Below, piece after piece: positions 1-5,150 of a stretch of DNA of 5,150 nucleotides; position 1 is the first letter of the stretch; each line of letters starts with the position of its first letter. Under the pieces are notes generated by a model. It saw only the letters and a program-made list of their open reading frames with translations, was not told the DNA's origin and ran no database searches. The DNA comes from Chitinophaga pinensis (GTDB taxonomy: Bacteria; Bacteroidota; Bacteroidia; Chitinophagales; Chitinophagaceae), in the NCBI GenBank assembly GCA_945872805.1, contig CAMCBE010000171.1, positions 1 to 5,150 on the forward strand, written 5' to 3'. The position numbers were made by a program, and so were the translations under genes.

Positions 1-64
1 CTTAAAATCTAGGATAGATAAACGTTTGCGTTTAAGGTTAAGTAAATTTTTTTCAAAATCTTAA
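1..64 (+). CDS. C-terminal end of an upstream gene (partial)
   Basis: The frame beginning at base 2 is open for 20 codons and closes with TAA at 62-64. The visible tail is LKSRIDKRLRLRLSKFFSKS, strongly basic, with Arg/Lys alternating with Leu and Phe. Such basic, partly amphipathic tails are common at the ends of membrane-associated glycosyltransferases, but 20 residues are too few to name a family. The other two forward frames have a stop within the first 12 bases. The stop codon is directly followed by the ATG of the next gene with no base between them. This tight junction matches the rest of the cluster and is the main reason for believing this is a real gene end. The function is unknown; a polysaccharide synthesis role is inferred from context only. 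Confidence 0.55.
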   Translation, partial: LKSRIDKRLRLRLSKFFSKS

Positions 65-1009
65 ATGGATCTTTTGGGCCATACTTTTAATACACCTTTA
101 CTACTGATTGTATTTAATCGACCAGATCTTACTCAACGGGTATTAGCGATTTTAAAAGAAAATAGAGTCAATAATTTATATATTGCTTTTGATGCCCCAA
201 GGGATAAGTCGCAAGAAGAAGTTATCGCTTGTGCTGCTGTTCAAGAAATGGTTTATGGGGTAGATTGGGCAAAAAATATTCAAATTCTTTCTAGGTCAAC
301 CAATTTAGGATGTGGGTATTCTATCAGTCAAGCTATTGATTGGTTCTTTACACATGTTGAAGAAGGCATTATTTTAGAAGATGATTGCTTGCCTTCCTCA
401 TCCTTTTTTAGTTTTACTCAACTCGGCTTGAAGGACTTTAGGGATGATAAATCAGTTTGGCAAATTGATGGATCAAATTTTAATCCTTGCCATACGAAAA
501 ATCTTTATGAGTTTTCATCCTTTCCTCTGATTTGGGGCTGGGCTACTTGGAAAGATCGATGGAATGCGTATCGATTTAATTTTACCCCTCAAGAAGCTAA
601 TGACATTATTATAAATCAATTTAATAATAATTTAATTAAGGCTTTTTGGTTGAATCGGATAAAGGATTTTTACTCAAATGCTGTTGATACATGGGATTAT
701 CAGTGGATGCTCACCATTTGGAAGCATAATGGCAAGGTTGTTCGACCCCCTGTGAATTTAGTACAGAATGATGGCTTCTCGTCTAGATCTACTCATTTTG
801 AGGTTAATCGATATAATCATTTATCTAAAAAAGCGATTGATTTTAATTTAGAGGAGTATTCGCCGAAAACAATAGCTGAGTACAATTTCGAGTTAGATGA
901 GTTACAATTTAGGGGTCGTTTTATGAAAGGGAGTAAGTTGTATTCCTTTTTGTTTTTCGTCAATGATAATTTTATTAAAACCATAAGACGTGCTATACGA
1001 TTTAACTAA
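65..1009 (+). CDS. GT-A-fold glycosyltransferase (nucleotide-diphospho-sugar transferase family)
   Basis: This 314-residue cytoplasmic glycosyltransferase probably adds one sugar from a nucleotide-sugar donor to the growing repeat unit. The N-terminal strand PLLLIVFNRPDLT (11-23) and the segment NLYIAFDAPRD (37-47) form the nucleotide-binding start of a GT-A fold. GIILEDDCLPS (101-111) holds the acidic DD metal/nucleotide-sugar motif. IWGWATWKDRW (156-166), TWDYQW (209-214) and NLVQNDGFSSRSTH (231-244) are the conserved C-terminal blocks of the family often annotated as 'nucleotide-diphospho-sugar transferase' or HlpA-like, related to the GNT-I fold. Length is normal for that family, and no membrane segment is evident. 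The ATG at 65 abuts the upstream stop codon and has no recognisable Shine-Dalgarno sequence. The 3' end overlaps the acetyltransferase gene by 20 bp. The family call is firm; donor, acceptor and linkage cannot be read from the sequence. Confidence 0.88.
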   Translation: MDLLGHTFNTPLLLIVFNRPDLTQRVLAILKENRVNNLYIAFDAPRDKSQEEVIACAAVQEMVYGVDWAKNIQILSRSTNLGCGYSISQAIDWFFTHVEEGIILEDDCLPSSSFFSFTQLGLKDFRDDKSVWQIDGSNFNPCHTKNLYEFSSFPLIWGWATWKDRWNAYRFNFTPQEANDIIINQFNNNLIKAFWLNRIKDFYSNAVDTWDYQWMLTIWKHNGKVVRPPVNLVQNDGFSSRSTHFEVNRYNHLSKKAIDFNLEEYSPKTIAEYNFELDELQFRGRFMKGSKLYSFLFFVNDNFIKTIRRAIRFN

Positions 1010-1661
1010 AAGTCTATACTATTTTTCATTCACGGTTTATCTTTCTGTGAGGTATTTTTTCAAAGACATTCGAGTTCATTTTAGTGCACGAATAAAAAAC
1101 GTTTCATTTAATAACCACAATCGAATTTATGAGCATTGCGTAGTTGAAAATTCCACACTAGGAAAGTTTACGTATGTGTCGGCTTCAAGTGTTTTAAATA
1201 ACGTTTCTATTGGTTCATACACGTCAATTGGACCTTCCTGTAAAATTGGATTAGGTATTCATCCTAGTGATACATTTGTTTCAACAAGCCCCATTTTTTA
1301 TTCAACTAAAAATATGTTCAAAGCGAAATTTACTGCTATTAATTTCTTTGACGAGTATAGTAGAATTAAAATAGGGAATGATGTTTGGATTGGAGCAAAT
1401 GTCATCATAAAAGATGGTGTTCGCATAGGGGATGGTGCGATTGTTGCTGCGGGAGCTGTTGTTACTAAGGATGTATCTCCTTATGAAATTATAGGAGGTG
1501 TGCCAGCTAAACACATGCGCTTTAGGTTCGATGAAGCAAAAATTTCTTTTTTATTAAAAACCAAGTGGTGGGATTTTGAGGAACGTGCTCTTCGTAAATA
1601 TGTCGAAAAGTTCCAAGACTTAGATTCATTCCAGGAGTTCATTACAAAACTACAGGTTTAA
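990..1661 (+). CDS. Hexapeptide-repeat O-acetyltransferase (CatB/XAT-like, left-handed beta-helix)
   Basis: This 223-residue protein is an acetyl-CoA-dependent acyltransferase that most likely acetylates a sugar of the polysaccharide. Hexapeptide repeats run from about 45 to 90 and resume at IKIGNDVWIGANVIIKDGV (126-144), IGDGAIVAAGAVVTKDV (146-162) and IIGGVPAKHMRFRF (167-180), the classic left-handed beta-helix end. The loop GLGIHPSDTFVSTSPIFYS (87-105) interrupts the helix. In xenobiotic acetyltransferases and CatB relatives this loop supplies the catalytic histidine, here probably His91. A C-terminal helical tail (182-223) contains KWWDF. The start is GTG at 990, because the next methionine is residue 109, well inside the fold; a second in-frame GTG at 1047 would remove 19 residues. 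The first 25 residues (LYYFSFTVYLSVRYFF) are hydrophobic and aromatic, unusual for this soluble family, and may mark membrane association. Sugar acetylation rather than drug acetylation is inferred from the neighbouring genes. N-acetylation of an amino sugar is the alternative. Confidence 0.88.
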   Translation: MLYDLTKSLYYFSFTVYLSVRYFFKDIRVHFSARIKNVSFNNHNRIYEHCVVENSTLGKFTYVSASSVLNNVSIGSYTSIGPSCKIGLGIHPSDTFVSTSPIFYSTKNMFKAKFTAINFFDEYSRIKIGNDVWIGANVIIKDGVRIGDGAIVAAGAVVTKDVSPYEIIGGVPAKHMRFRFDEAKISFLLKTKWWDFEERALRKYVEKFQDLDSFQEFITKLQV

Positions 1662-1666
1662 TTATA

Positions 1667-2455
1667 GTGGAGAACAGACAAGCTCTTATTTCAGTCATTA
1701 CAATTAGCTTCAATTCCAGGGACTTTATTGAAAAAACAATACAGTCTGTTTTGAATCTGAATTACAAAAACATCGAATATGTTTTTGTTGATGGTTTGTC
1801 CACTGATGGCACTCCGCATATCATAGAATCTTTTTTCCCTTTATTTAAAGAGTTGGGCATTCGATATAAATATGTATCTGAATCTGATTCTGGAATATAT
1901 TATGCAATGAATAAGGGACTTAATCTATCAACTGGGGATTCTGTTATTTTTATGAATGCGGGGGACTGTTTTCACAGTGATTTTGACCTTCAGGATCTTG
2001 TTTCCCATTTTAATCTGTTTAGCCATGTTGTAATTGGGTATTCAATACAATTTCACAACAGTGATTATTACTTAAGGCCTAATCCAGAATACGAAGAAAA
2101 TATGATTAGGTACCCTGCGCATCAATCTACATTTATTCCACGCATGTATTATAAAGTTTATCTTTTTGATGAACAGTATAAAATTGCAGGAGATTATTTC
2201 TGGATAAAAAAAATATTAGAAACAGCGACTTACAAACTTTATAAGAAAGTTGTCTCAATATTTGAATTGGGTGGTAAGTCAAGTTCTAGTAAACTGAAAG
2301 ACATCATCCAATTACATAAAGAAACGAATGAAGGGTTTATCTGGCCTAAAATCGGATTAAAATTTTTGTTTTTTCAACTTTTAGGCAAAAGATTAACTTT
2401 CAAACTAATGTATTCAAAAAAGTATAAAAAAATTCCTGATTTACGTGTTGTCTAA
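1667..2455 (+). CDS. Family 2 glycosyltransferase, WcaE-like
   Basis: This 262-residue GT2 enzyme is predicted to transfer a sugar to the lipid-linked repeat unit at the cytoplasmic face of the inner membrane. ISVITISFNSRDFIEKTIQSV (8-28) is the first strand-helix of the GT-A fold. YVFVDGLSTDGT (38-49) is the nucleotide-binding motif with Asp42. SESDSGIYYAMNKGL (71-85) followed by GDSVIFMNAGD (90-100) is the signature of the WcaE-like GT2 branch, with NAGD at the metal-binding DxD position. YPAHQSTFIPR (149-159) and YKIAGDYFWIKK (171-182) are the acceptor-side blocks; Asp176 is a candidate catalytic base. The start is GTG at 1667, since the next methionine (81) is inside the active-site region. 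It lies 5 bp after the preceding stop, with only a weak AGG (1654-1656) upstream. The gene overlaps the polymerase by 11 bp. The sugar specificity is unknown; similarity to the colanic acid enzyme concerns the fold and motifs only. Confidence 0.9.
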   Translation: MENRQALISVITISFNSRDFIEKTIQSVLNLNYKNIEYVFVDGLSTDGTPHIIESFFPLFKELGIRYKYVSESDSGIYYAMNKGLNLSTGDSVIFMNAGDCFHSDFDLQDLVSHFNLFSHVVIGYSIQFHNSDYYLRPNPEYEENMIRYPAHQSTFIPRMYYKVYLFDEQYKIAGDYFWIKKILETATYKLYKKVVSIFELGGKSSSSKLKDIIQLHKETNEGFIWPKIGLKFLFFQLLGKRLTFKLMYSKKYKKIPDLRVV

Positions 2456-3725
2456 AGCAAAAGCATATAATTACTTATTCTTCTCCTTTTTCTTGATTTT
2501 CTTGAAACTGATGCCTATTGGGGTTGAAACACAACCATTGATTGCTTTGATTTTTGCCTTATTGATATTAATACATGGCAAGTATGACTTTACACTTATT
2601 AAGCGAGATGTTTTTTTCGTTTATGTACTCATGTTCTTCATTATATTTTATTTCTTTTTTACCCTACTTTATCATCATTGGTTCTCGGCTTTCGTAGACC
2701 TATTGAAGTATTTAGTTGGCCCACTGATTTACTTAGCACTGCGCCGTTATCCGCATAAGGTATCCATCAAGACGATCACAATTGTTGTCGTAATGCTATC
2801 TTCCGTTGCTTTATTTATTATGTTTTTACCATCAGTAGCCCAACTAGTCTTCTATTTTATCATCTCAAGAGCAGAAAATATAAGTGGTAATGAATTCCGG
2901 GGCATATCAATTTTTACACCTGAGCCTAGCTATTTTTCTGTATTTGAAATTATTCTACTTATTGAAATTGAAAACAAGTTATCAGACCTAAGCCTGTCTT
3001 TAAGGGACAGAAAGCATCTTAAAATGCTGAAAACAGTAGTTATCATTCTTACGTTCCTTACTAAGTCTGTGTTTGGTATATTCATCGCTGTATTATTTGT
3101 ATTCCCTTCATTTTCAATAAAAAAAGGCTTAATTACTTTTTTAGGGATTGCATCAGCCGTATTTATTGGTTTCATGATCTATACAAATGTCTTTCCTGAA
3201 AGTCGCATTTCTCAGGTTATATCCACTATACAATTTCTACTTACCAGCGGCGATTTTAGCTTACTGGATTTAGTGTTTATACAAGAGTCCTCTGGTGGAG
3301 CTAGGATAATTCTTAATTTTTTTGGTTTTGCTTCTATTGTTCAGCATCCATTTGGGTCTGGCCTGGGTTCATTCCCTTCTTTGCTGCAGGGTTATGGCGA
3401 TTATTTCGAGTTAGATCTTGCTTCCCATGATGTATTGTCTCTTGCTGACCATATTAAATTTTATCCGCAGACCTATTTAGCTAATTTAGTAAATGACATA
3501 GGTGTTTTTGCATTTATTTTAATTCCTATTTTATTAGTCAATAATGACAACACTAATAAAAACTTTTCTTCCAAAAAAGGAATCTGCTTATTGTTAATGA
3601 TATTTTTTCAATCTCAAATTACAAGCCCAGCCTTCTGGTTTGTTATGGCGATTTCTAAAAACAATAACTCTTTTATTTTCCCATTTCAAAATCCCTTCTT
3701 TAAAAAGAGAATTAAGGAAGCATAG
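2445..3725 (+). CDS. O-antigen/capsule polymerase-like integral membrane protein (Wzy-like)
   Basis: This 426-residue hydrophobic protein has about ten or eleven likely membrane segments (roughly 8-24, 29-44, 56-76, 83-99, 108-127, 129-141, 161-176, 196-220, 227-248, 346-366, 378-402). It is probably the polymerase that joins flipped repeat units on the periplasmic side. FRGISIFTPEPSYFS (151-165) resembles the 'EPSYF' block seen in many Wzy-like proteins. A long hydrophilic loop (about 249-345) carries ESSGGARI (281-288) and HPFGSGLGSF (301-310), matching the Arg- and Gly-rich 'P-G-G-G-F' pattern of Wzy/WaaL loops. QTYLANLVNDIG (342-353) follows at the start of the next membrane span. The start is taken as GTG at 2445, overlapping the previous gene by 11 bp. 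TTG at 2448 or ATG at 2511 are possible, but the latter would lose the first membrane segment. Wzy proteins diverge too far to give linkage or substrate. An O-antigen ligase (WaaL) is the main alternative; its place inside a GT cluster favours polymerase. Confidence 0.82.
   Translation: MLSKAKAYNYLFFSFFLIFLKLMPIGVETQPLIALIFALLILIHGKYDFTLIKRDVFFVYVLMFFIIFYFFFTLLYHHWFSAFVDLLKYLVGPLIYLALRRYPHKVSIKTITIVVVMLSSVALFIMFLPSVAQLVFYFIISRAENISGNEFRGISIFTPEPSYFSVFEIILLIEIENKLSDLSLSLRDRKHLKMLKTVVIILTFLTKSVFGIFIAVLFVFPSFSIKKGLITFLGIASAVFIGFMIYTNVFPESRISQVISTIQFLLTSGDFSLLDLVFIQESSGGARIILNFFGFASIVQHPFGSGLGSFPSLLQGYGDYFELDLASHDVLSLADHIKFYPQTYLANLVNDIGVFAFILIPILLVNNDNTNKNFSSKKGICLLLMIFFQSQITSPAFWFVMAISKNNNSFIFPFQNPFFKKRIKEA
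3714..3718 (+). promoter_or_regulatory. Shine-Dalgarno sequence for the GTG start at 3725
   Basis: AAGGA lies six bases before the GTG at 3725, inside the last codons of the polymerase gene. It is the best Shine-Dalgarno match before any start in this window. It supports the GTG in the TAGTG junction as the true start rather than the in-frame ATG at residue 9, which would cut the first beta-strand of the enzyme. Confidence 0.55.
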
Positions 3726-4477
3726 TGGATTATTATTTTTCAATCATCATGCCAGCTTTTAATGCACATCAGTTCATTAAAGAAAGTATTGAATCGGTTA
3801 TGAATCAGACGTATTCTAATTGGGAATTGATAATCATTGATGATAATTCTACTGATGGTACATTCCCTATAGCATCAGGTTTTGCTATGATTGACAGTCG
3901 AATTAAATTATTGCATAACGTTAAGAATGAAGGTGTCTCCTCTACACGAAACACAGGTATTAAAGCGGCCCAAGGTAATTATTTGGCATTTTTGGACAGT
4001 GATGATATTTGGTATCCTAATAAATTGGCATCTCAAGTTCAATTAATTCAATCTAATCCTGGACACCCTATTTATTTTTCAAGTTATGAAGTAATAAATG
4101 ATCAATCTATTTCAATATCAAAGGTGTTTTTAGCAGCTTCTAAAGTCTCATATAATGATCTGCTTAAATCTAACACCATAGGTTGCTTAACCTCGATCAT
4201 AAATCGTGAGCTAGTCAATAACCCTTCGTTTGCTGAAATTGGTCATGAAGACTATCTGCTTTGGTTAAATATTTTACGAAATGGGGCATTGGCCATATCA
4301 ACCGCTGATGTATTGGCAGGATATCGAGTGCATGCAGGTGGATTATCGTATAATAAAGTCAAAGCAGCCCATTGGAGATGGCTTATTTACTACAAATATG
4401 AAAAACTCGGCCTTTTGAGGTCCGCAGCCTTCTTTATTATCTATTTTTGTACGTCATTAAAGAAGCAATGGTCTTAG
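3725..4477 (+). CDS. Family 2 glycosyltransferase, TuaG-like
   Basis: This 250-residue GT2 enzyme is predicted to act at the cytoplasmic membrane face in repeat-unit assembly. FSIIMPAFNAHQFIKESIESV (5-25) opens the GT-A fold. WELIIIDDNSTDGT (33-46) is the nucleotide-binding motif. NEGVSSTRNTGIKAAQGNYLAFLDSDD (68-94) ends in the metal-binding DSDD. HEDYLLWLNILR (174-185) is the ED catalytic-base motif. LAGYRVHAGGLSYNKVKAAHWRW (197-219) and the hydrophobic C-terminus are typical of the TuaG-like/capsular GT2 subgroup, as is the length. The GTG start shares its G with the TAG stop of the polymerase gene (TAGTG), so translation is probably coupled. This is the last gene of the packed cluster: a 78-bp gap follows. 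Donor and linkage are not determinable; teichuronic acid itself is not implied, because the neighbours fit a Gram-negative envelope. Confidence 0.9.
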   Translation: MDYYFSIIMPAFNAHQFIKESIESVMNQTYSNWELIIIDDNSTDGTFPIASGFAMIDSRIKLLHNVKNEGVSSTRNTGIKAAQGNYLAFLDSDDIWYPNKLASQVQLIQSNPGHPIYFSSYEVINDQSISISKVFLAASKVSYNDLLKSNTIGCLTSIINRELVNNPSFAEIGHEDYLLWLNILRNGALAISTADVLAGYRVHAGGLSYNKVKAAHWRWLIYYKYEKLGLLRSAAFFIIYFCTSLKKQWS

Positions 4478-4504
4478 GTTTTGCCTATTTTTATAGCTTC
4501 ACAA

Positions 4505-4526
4505 CTTAGTATCTTTGTATACTAAG
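4505..4526 (+). terminator. Perfect hairpin after the glycosyltransferase cluster; possible terminator
   Basis: Arms CTTAGTAT (4505-4512) and ATACTAAG (4519-4526) are exactly complementary over eight bases around a six-base loop CTTTGT. A short T-stretch (4530-4533) follows three bases after the stem. The hairpin begins 27 bp past the last stop codon and ends 29 bp before the next start, where a terminator or attenuator would be placed. The stem is only two G-C pairs strong at one end and the T-run is short, so termination would be weak at best. The near-palindrome could instead be an operator. It overlaps the promoter-like element at 4510-4517. Confidence 0.35.
4510..4517 (+). promoter_or_regulatory. 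Bacteroidota-type -7 promoter element
   Basis: TATCTTTG matches the Bacteroidota sigma-ABfr -7 consensus TAnnTTTG at every fixed position. The matching -33 box TTTG is poor: TTTT at 4488-4491 lies 18 bases upstream, while a true TTTG (4480-4483) is 26 bases upstream, too far for the usual spacing of about 19-21. Transcription would begin roughly at 4522-4526, giving a leader of about 30 bases before the ATG at 4556. It may give the export gene its own promoter. In AT-rich DNA such an octamer can arise by chance, so this stays tentative. Confidence 0.35.
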
Positions 4527-4555
4527 GCATTTTATAATAGATAGTAGCTTGAAGA

Positions 4556-5150
4556 ATGAAATTTATATTTAAAAATACATCCAGAATGAGAGTTCTATTC
4601 ACTCTAGTGATTTTATTTTGTTTTGTTGGACTTTACTCACAAGACCTTCTAAAATCTAAAGATATTTCCAGTGTCAAGGTCAATCTTTTATCCGAGTCTG
4701 ATATTGGTAAAATTACTCAGCAGTTGTCAAACACTGGTTTAACCATTGAAGACGTCAGGGAACAACTGATTGCAAGAGGAATGCCTACAACTGAATACAT
4801 AAAATTGAAAGAAAGGATTAATCTTTTACCATCTAAAGGCAAGGTGTTATCAGGTAAATATAAGTCAGGTAGTAAGGCTGATGCTACGAAGTCTGGAAAT
4901 ACACGACAACTTAACCCCCTTGGTCAGGCAGGAACAAATGCTGAAAGGTCATCGATTGATTCTATTGCTGGAATAAAAGGGAACAGCGGTACTAATAATA
5001 TGTATGTATTTGGATCAGAGCTTTTTAATAATTCAAGTCCTGATAAAAAGAATAGTCTTTTAAAACCTAATCTCTCTGTTGCTACACCCCTAAATTATGA
5101 AGTAGGAGCAGGTGATCAATTAAAAATAGTATTATTTGGATTGCAACAAT
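4556..5150 (+). CDS. Wza-like polysaccharide export protein (OPX/SLBB family), N-terminal part
   Basis: An open frame of 198 codons runs from ATG 4556 to the window edge without a stop. Residues 11-28 are a hydrophobic core (LFTLVILFCFVGLYS) ending before QD, a likely Sec signal peptide with cleavage near 28/29. Residues 48-92 (SDIGKITQQL, then GLTIEDVREQLIARGM and YIKLKERI) form the helical N-terminal module of Bacteroidota export proteins. A Ser/Gly/Lys/Asn-rich linker (about 93-148) leads to MYVFGSELF (149-157). SVATPLNYEVGAGDQLKIVLFG (174-195) then starts the Poly_export domain; SLBB domains should follow beyond the window. The family forms the periplasmic/outer-membrane conduit for capsule or exopolysaccharide. 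A second ATG at 4586 (residue 11) would give a shorter, more standard signal peptide and is a real alternative start; upstream of 4556 there is only a weak GAAGA. The gene is separated from the GT cluster by the hairpin/promoter region, so it may be expressed separately. Confidence 0.88.
   Translation, partial: MKFIFKNTSRMRVLFTLVILFCFVGLYSQDLLKSKDISSVKVNLLSESDIGKITQQLSNTGLTIEDVREQLIARGMPTTEYIKLKERINLLPSKGKVLSGKYKSGSKADATKSGNTRQLNPLGQAGTNAERSSIDSIAGIKGNSGTNNMYVFGSELFNNSSPDKKNSLLKPNLSVATPLNYEVGAGDQLKIVLFGLQQ

Noticed and set aside
1302..1514. Minus-strand 70-codon open frame
   Set aside because: It lies fully inside the acetyltransferase gene and is antisense to the hexapeptide-repeat coding sequence. 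Its translation shows no domain and is explained by codon bias of the sense strand.
2994..3028. Two small hairpins in tandem (CTGTC...GACAG at 2994-3010 and AGCAT...ATGCT at 3013-3028)
   Set aside because: The stems are only five bases (plus possible G-T pairs) and lie in the middle of the polymerase coding sequence, in a cytoplasmic-loop stretch. No T-run or start codon follows, so there is no reason to think they are regulatory.
2930..3175. Minus-strand 81-codon open frame
   Set aside because: It is antisense to the polymerase gene, has no recognisable domain, and no promoter or ribosome site was seen for it. It is treated as a shadow.
4478..4500. Possible strong terminator directly after the last glycosyltransferase
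   Set aside because: The only symmetry is a 4-bp CTAT/ATAG stem around TTTT (4485-4496), far too short to count as a terminator.
4505..4526. Invertible-promoter (phase variation) hypothesis for the palindrome near the export gene
   Set aside because: Bacteroides phase-variable capsule promoters are flanked by inverted repeats separated by a long invertible segment. Here the arms are eight bases with six between them, too close for DNA inversion, and no recombinase gene is in the window.
1..5150. CRISPR array, insertion sequence, tRNA or phage remnants
   Set aside because: No repeated spacers, terminal inverted repeats, transposase motifs or tRNA-like folds were seen. Apart from 78 bp, nearly all of the window is accounted for by polysaccharide genes.

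Overview
The window is low in G+C and AT-rich throughout. It reads as part of a capsule, exopolysaccharide or O-antigen synthesis locus of a member of the Bacteroidota (Bacteroidetes). Three things point there. The last gene has the N-terminal architecture of Bacteroidota polysaccharide export (OPX/Wza-like, SLBB) proteins, with a 'VFGSELF' block followed by an 'ATP-NY--GAGDQL' block. The only clear intergenic space carries an exact copy of the Bacteroidota -7 promoter consensus TAnnTTTG. Most starts lack a convincing Shine-Dalgarno sequence, which is usual in that phylum. Genus cannot be told from what I can see.

Layout, all on the + strand: (1-64) the last 20 codons of an upstream gene; (65-1009) a GT-A-fold nucleotide-diphospho-sugar transferase; (990-1661) a left-handed beta-helix O-acetyltransferase of the CatB/xenobiotic acetyltransferase type; (1667-2455) a WcaE-like family 2 glycosyltransferase; (2445-3725) a multi-spanning O-antigen polymerase (Wzy)-like protein; (3725-4477) a TuaG-like family 2 glycosyltransferase; (4478-4555) a 78-bp gap with a perfect hairpin and a promoter-like element; (4556-5150, running off the window) the N-terminal third or less of a Wza-like export protein.

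The first six genes are packed with spacings between a 20-bp overlap and a 5-bp gap, so they almost certainly form one transcript with translational coupling. Four of these genes in a row start at GTG, because no in-frame ATG could serve without cutting into the fold (less certain for the polymerase). As a working model, the three glycosyltransferases add sugars to a lipid-linked repeat unit on the cytoplasmic face. The acetyltransferase O- (or N-) acetylates a sugar. After flipping by a flippase not present here, the Wzy-like protein polymerises the units in the periplasm. The Wza-like protein then belongs to the envelope export machinery. No initiating phosphoglycosyltransferase, Wzx flippase, Wzc/Wzz chain-length regulator or sugar-nucleotide synthesis gene lies inside the window.

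I found no sign of an undescribed system: no CRISPR array, transposon, tRNA or phage gene. The points most worth checking are the hairpin/promoter overlap at 4505-4526, the run of coupled GTG starts, and the specificity of this particular GT/acetyltransferase/polymerase combination.
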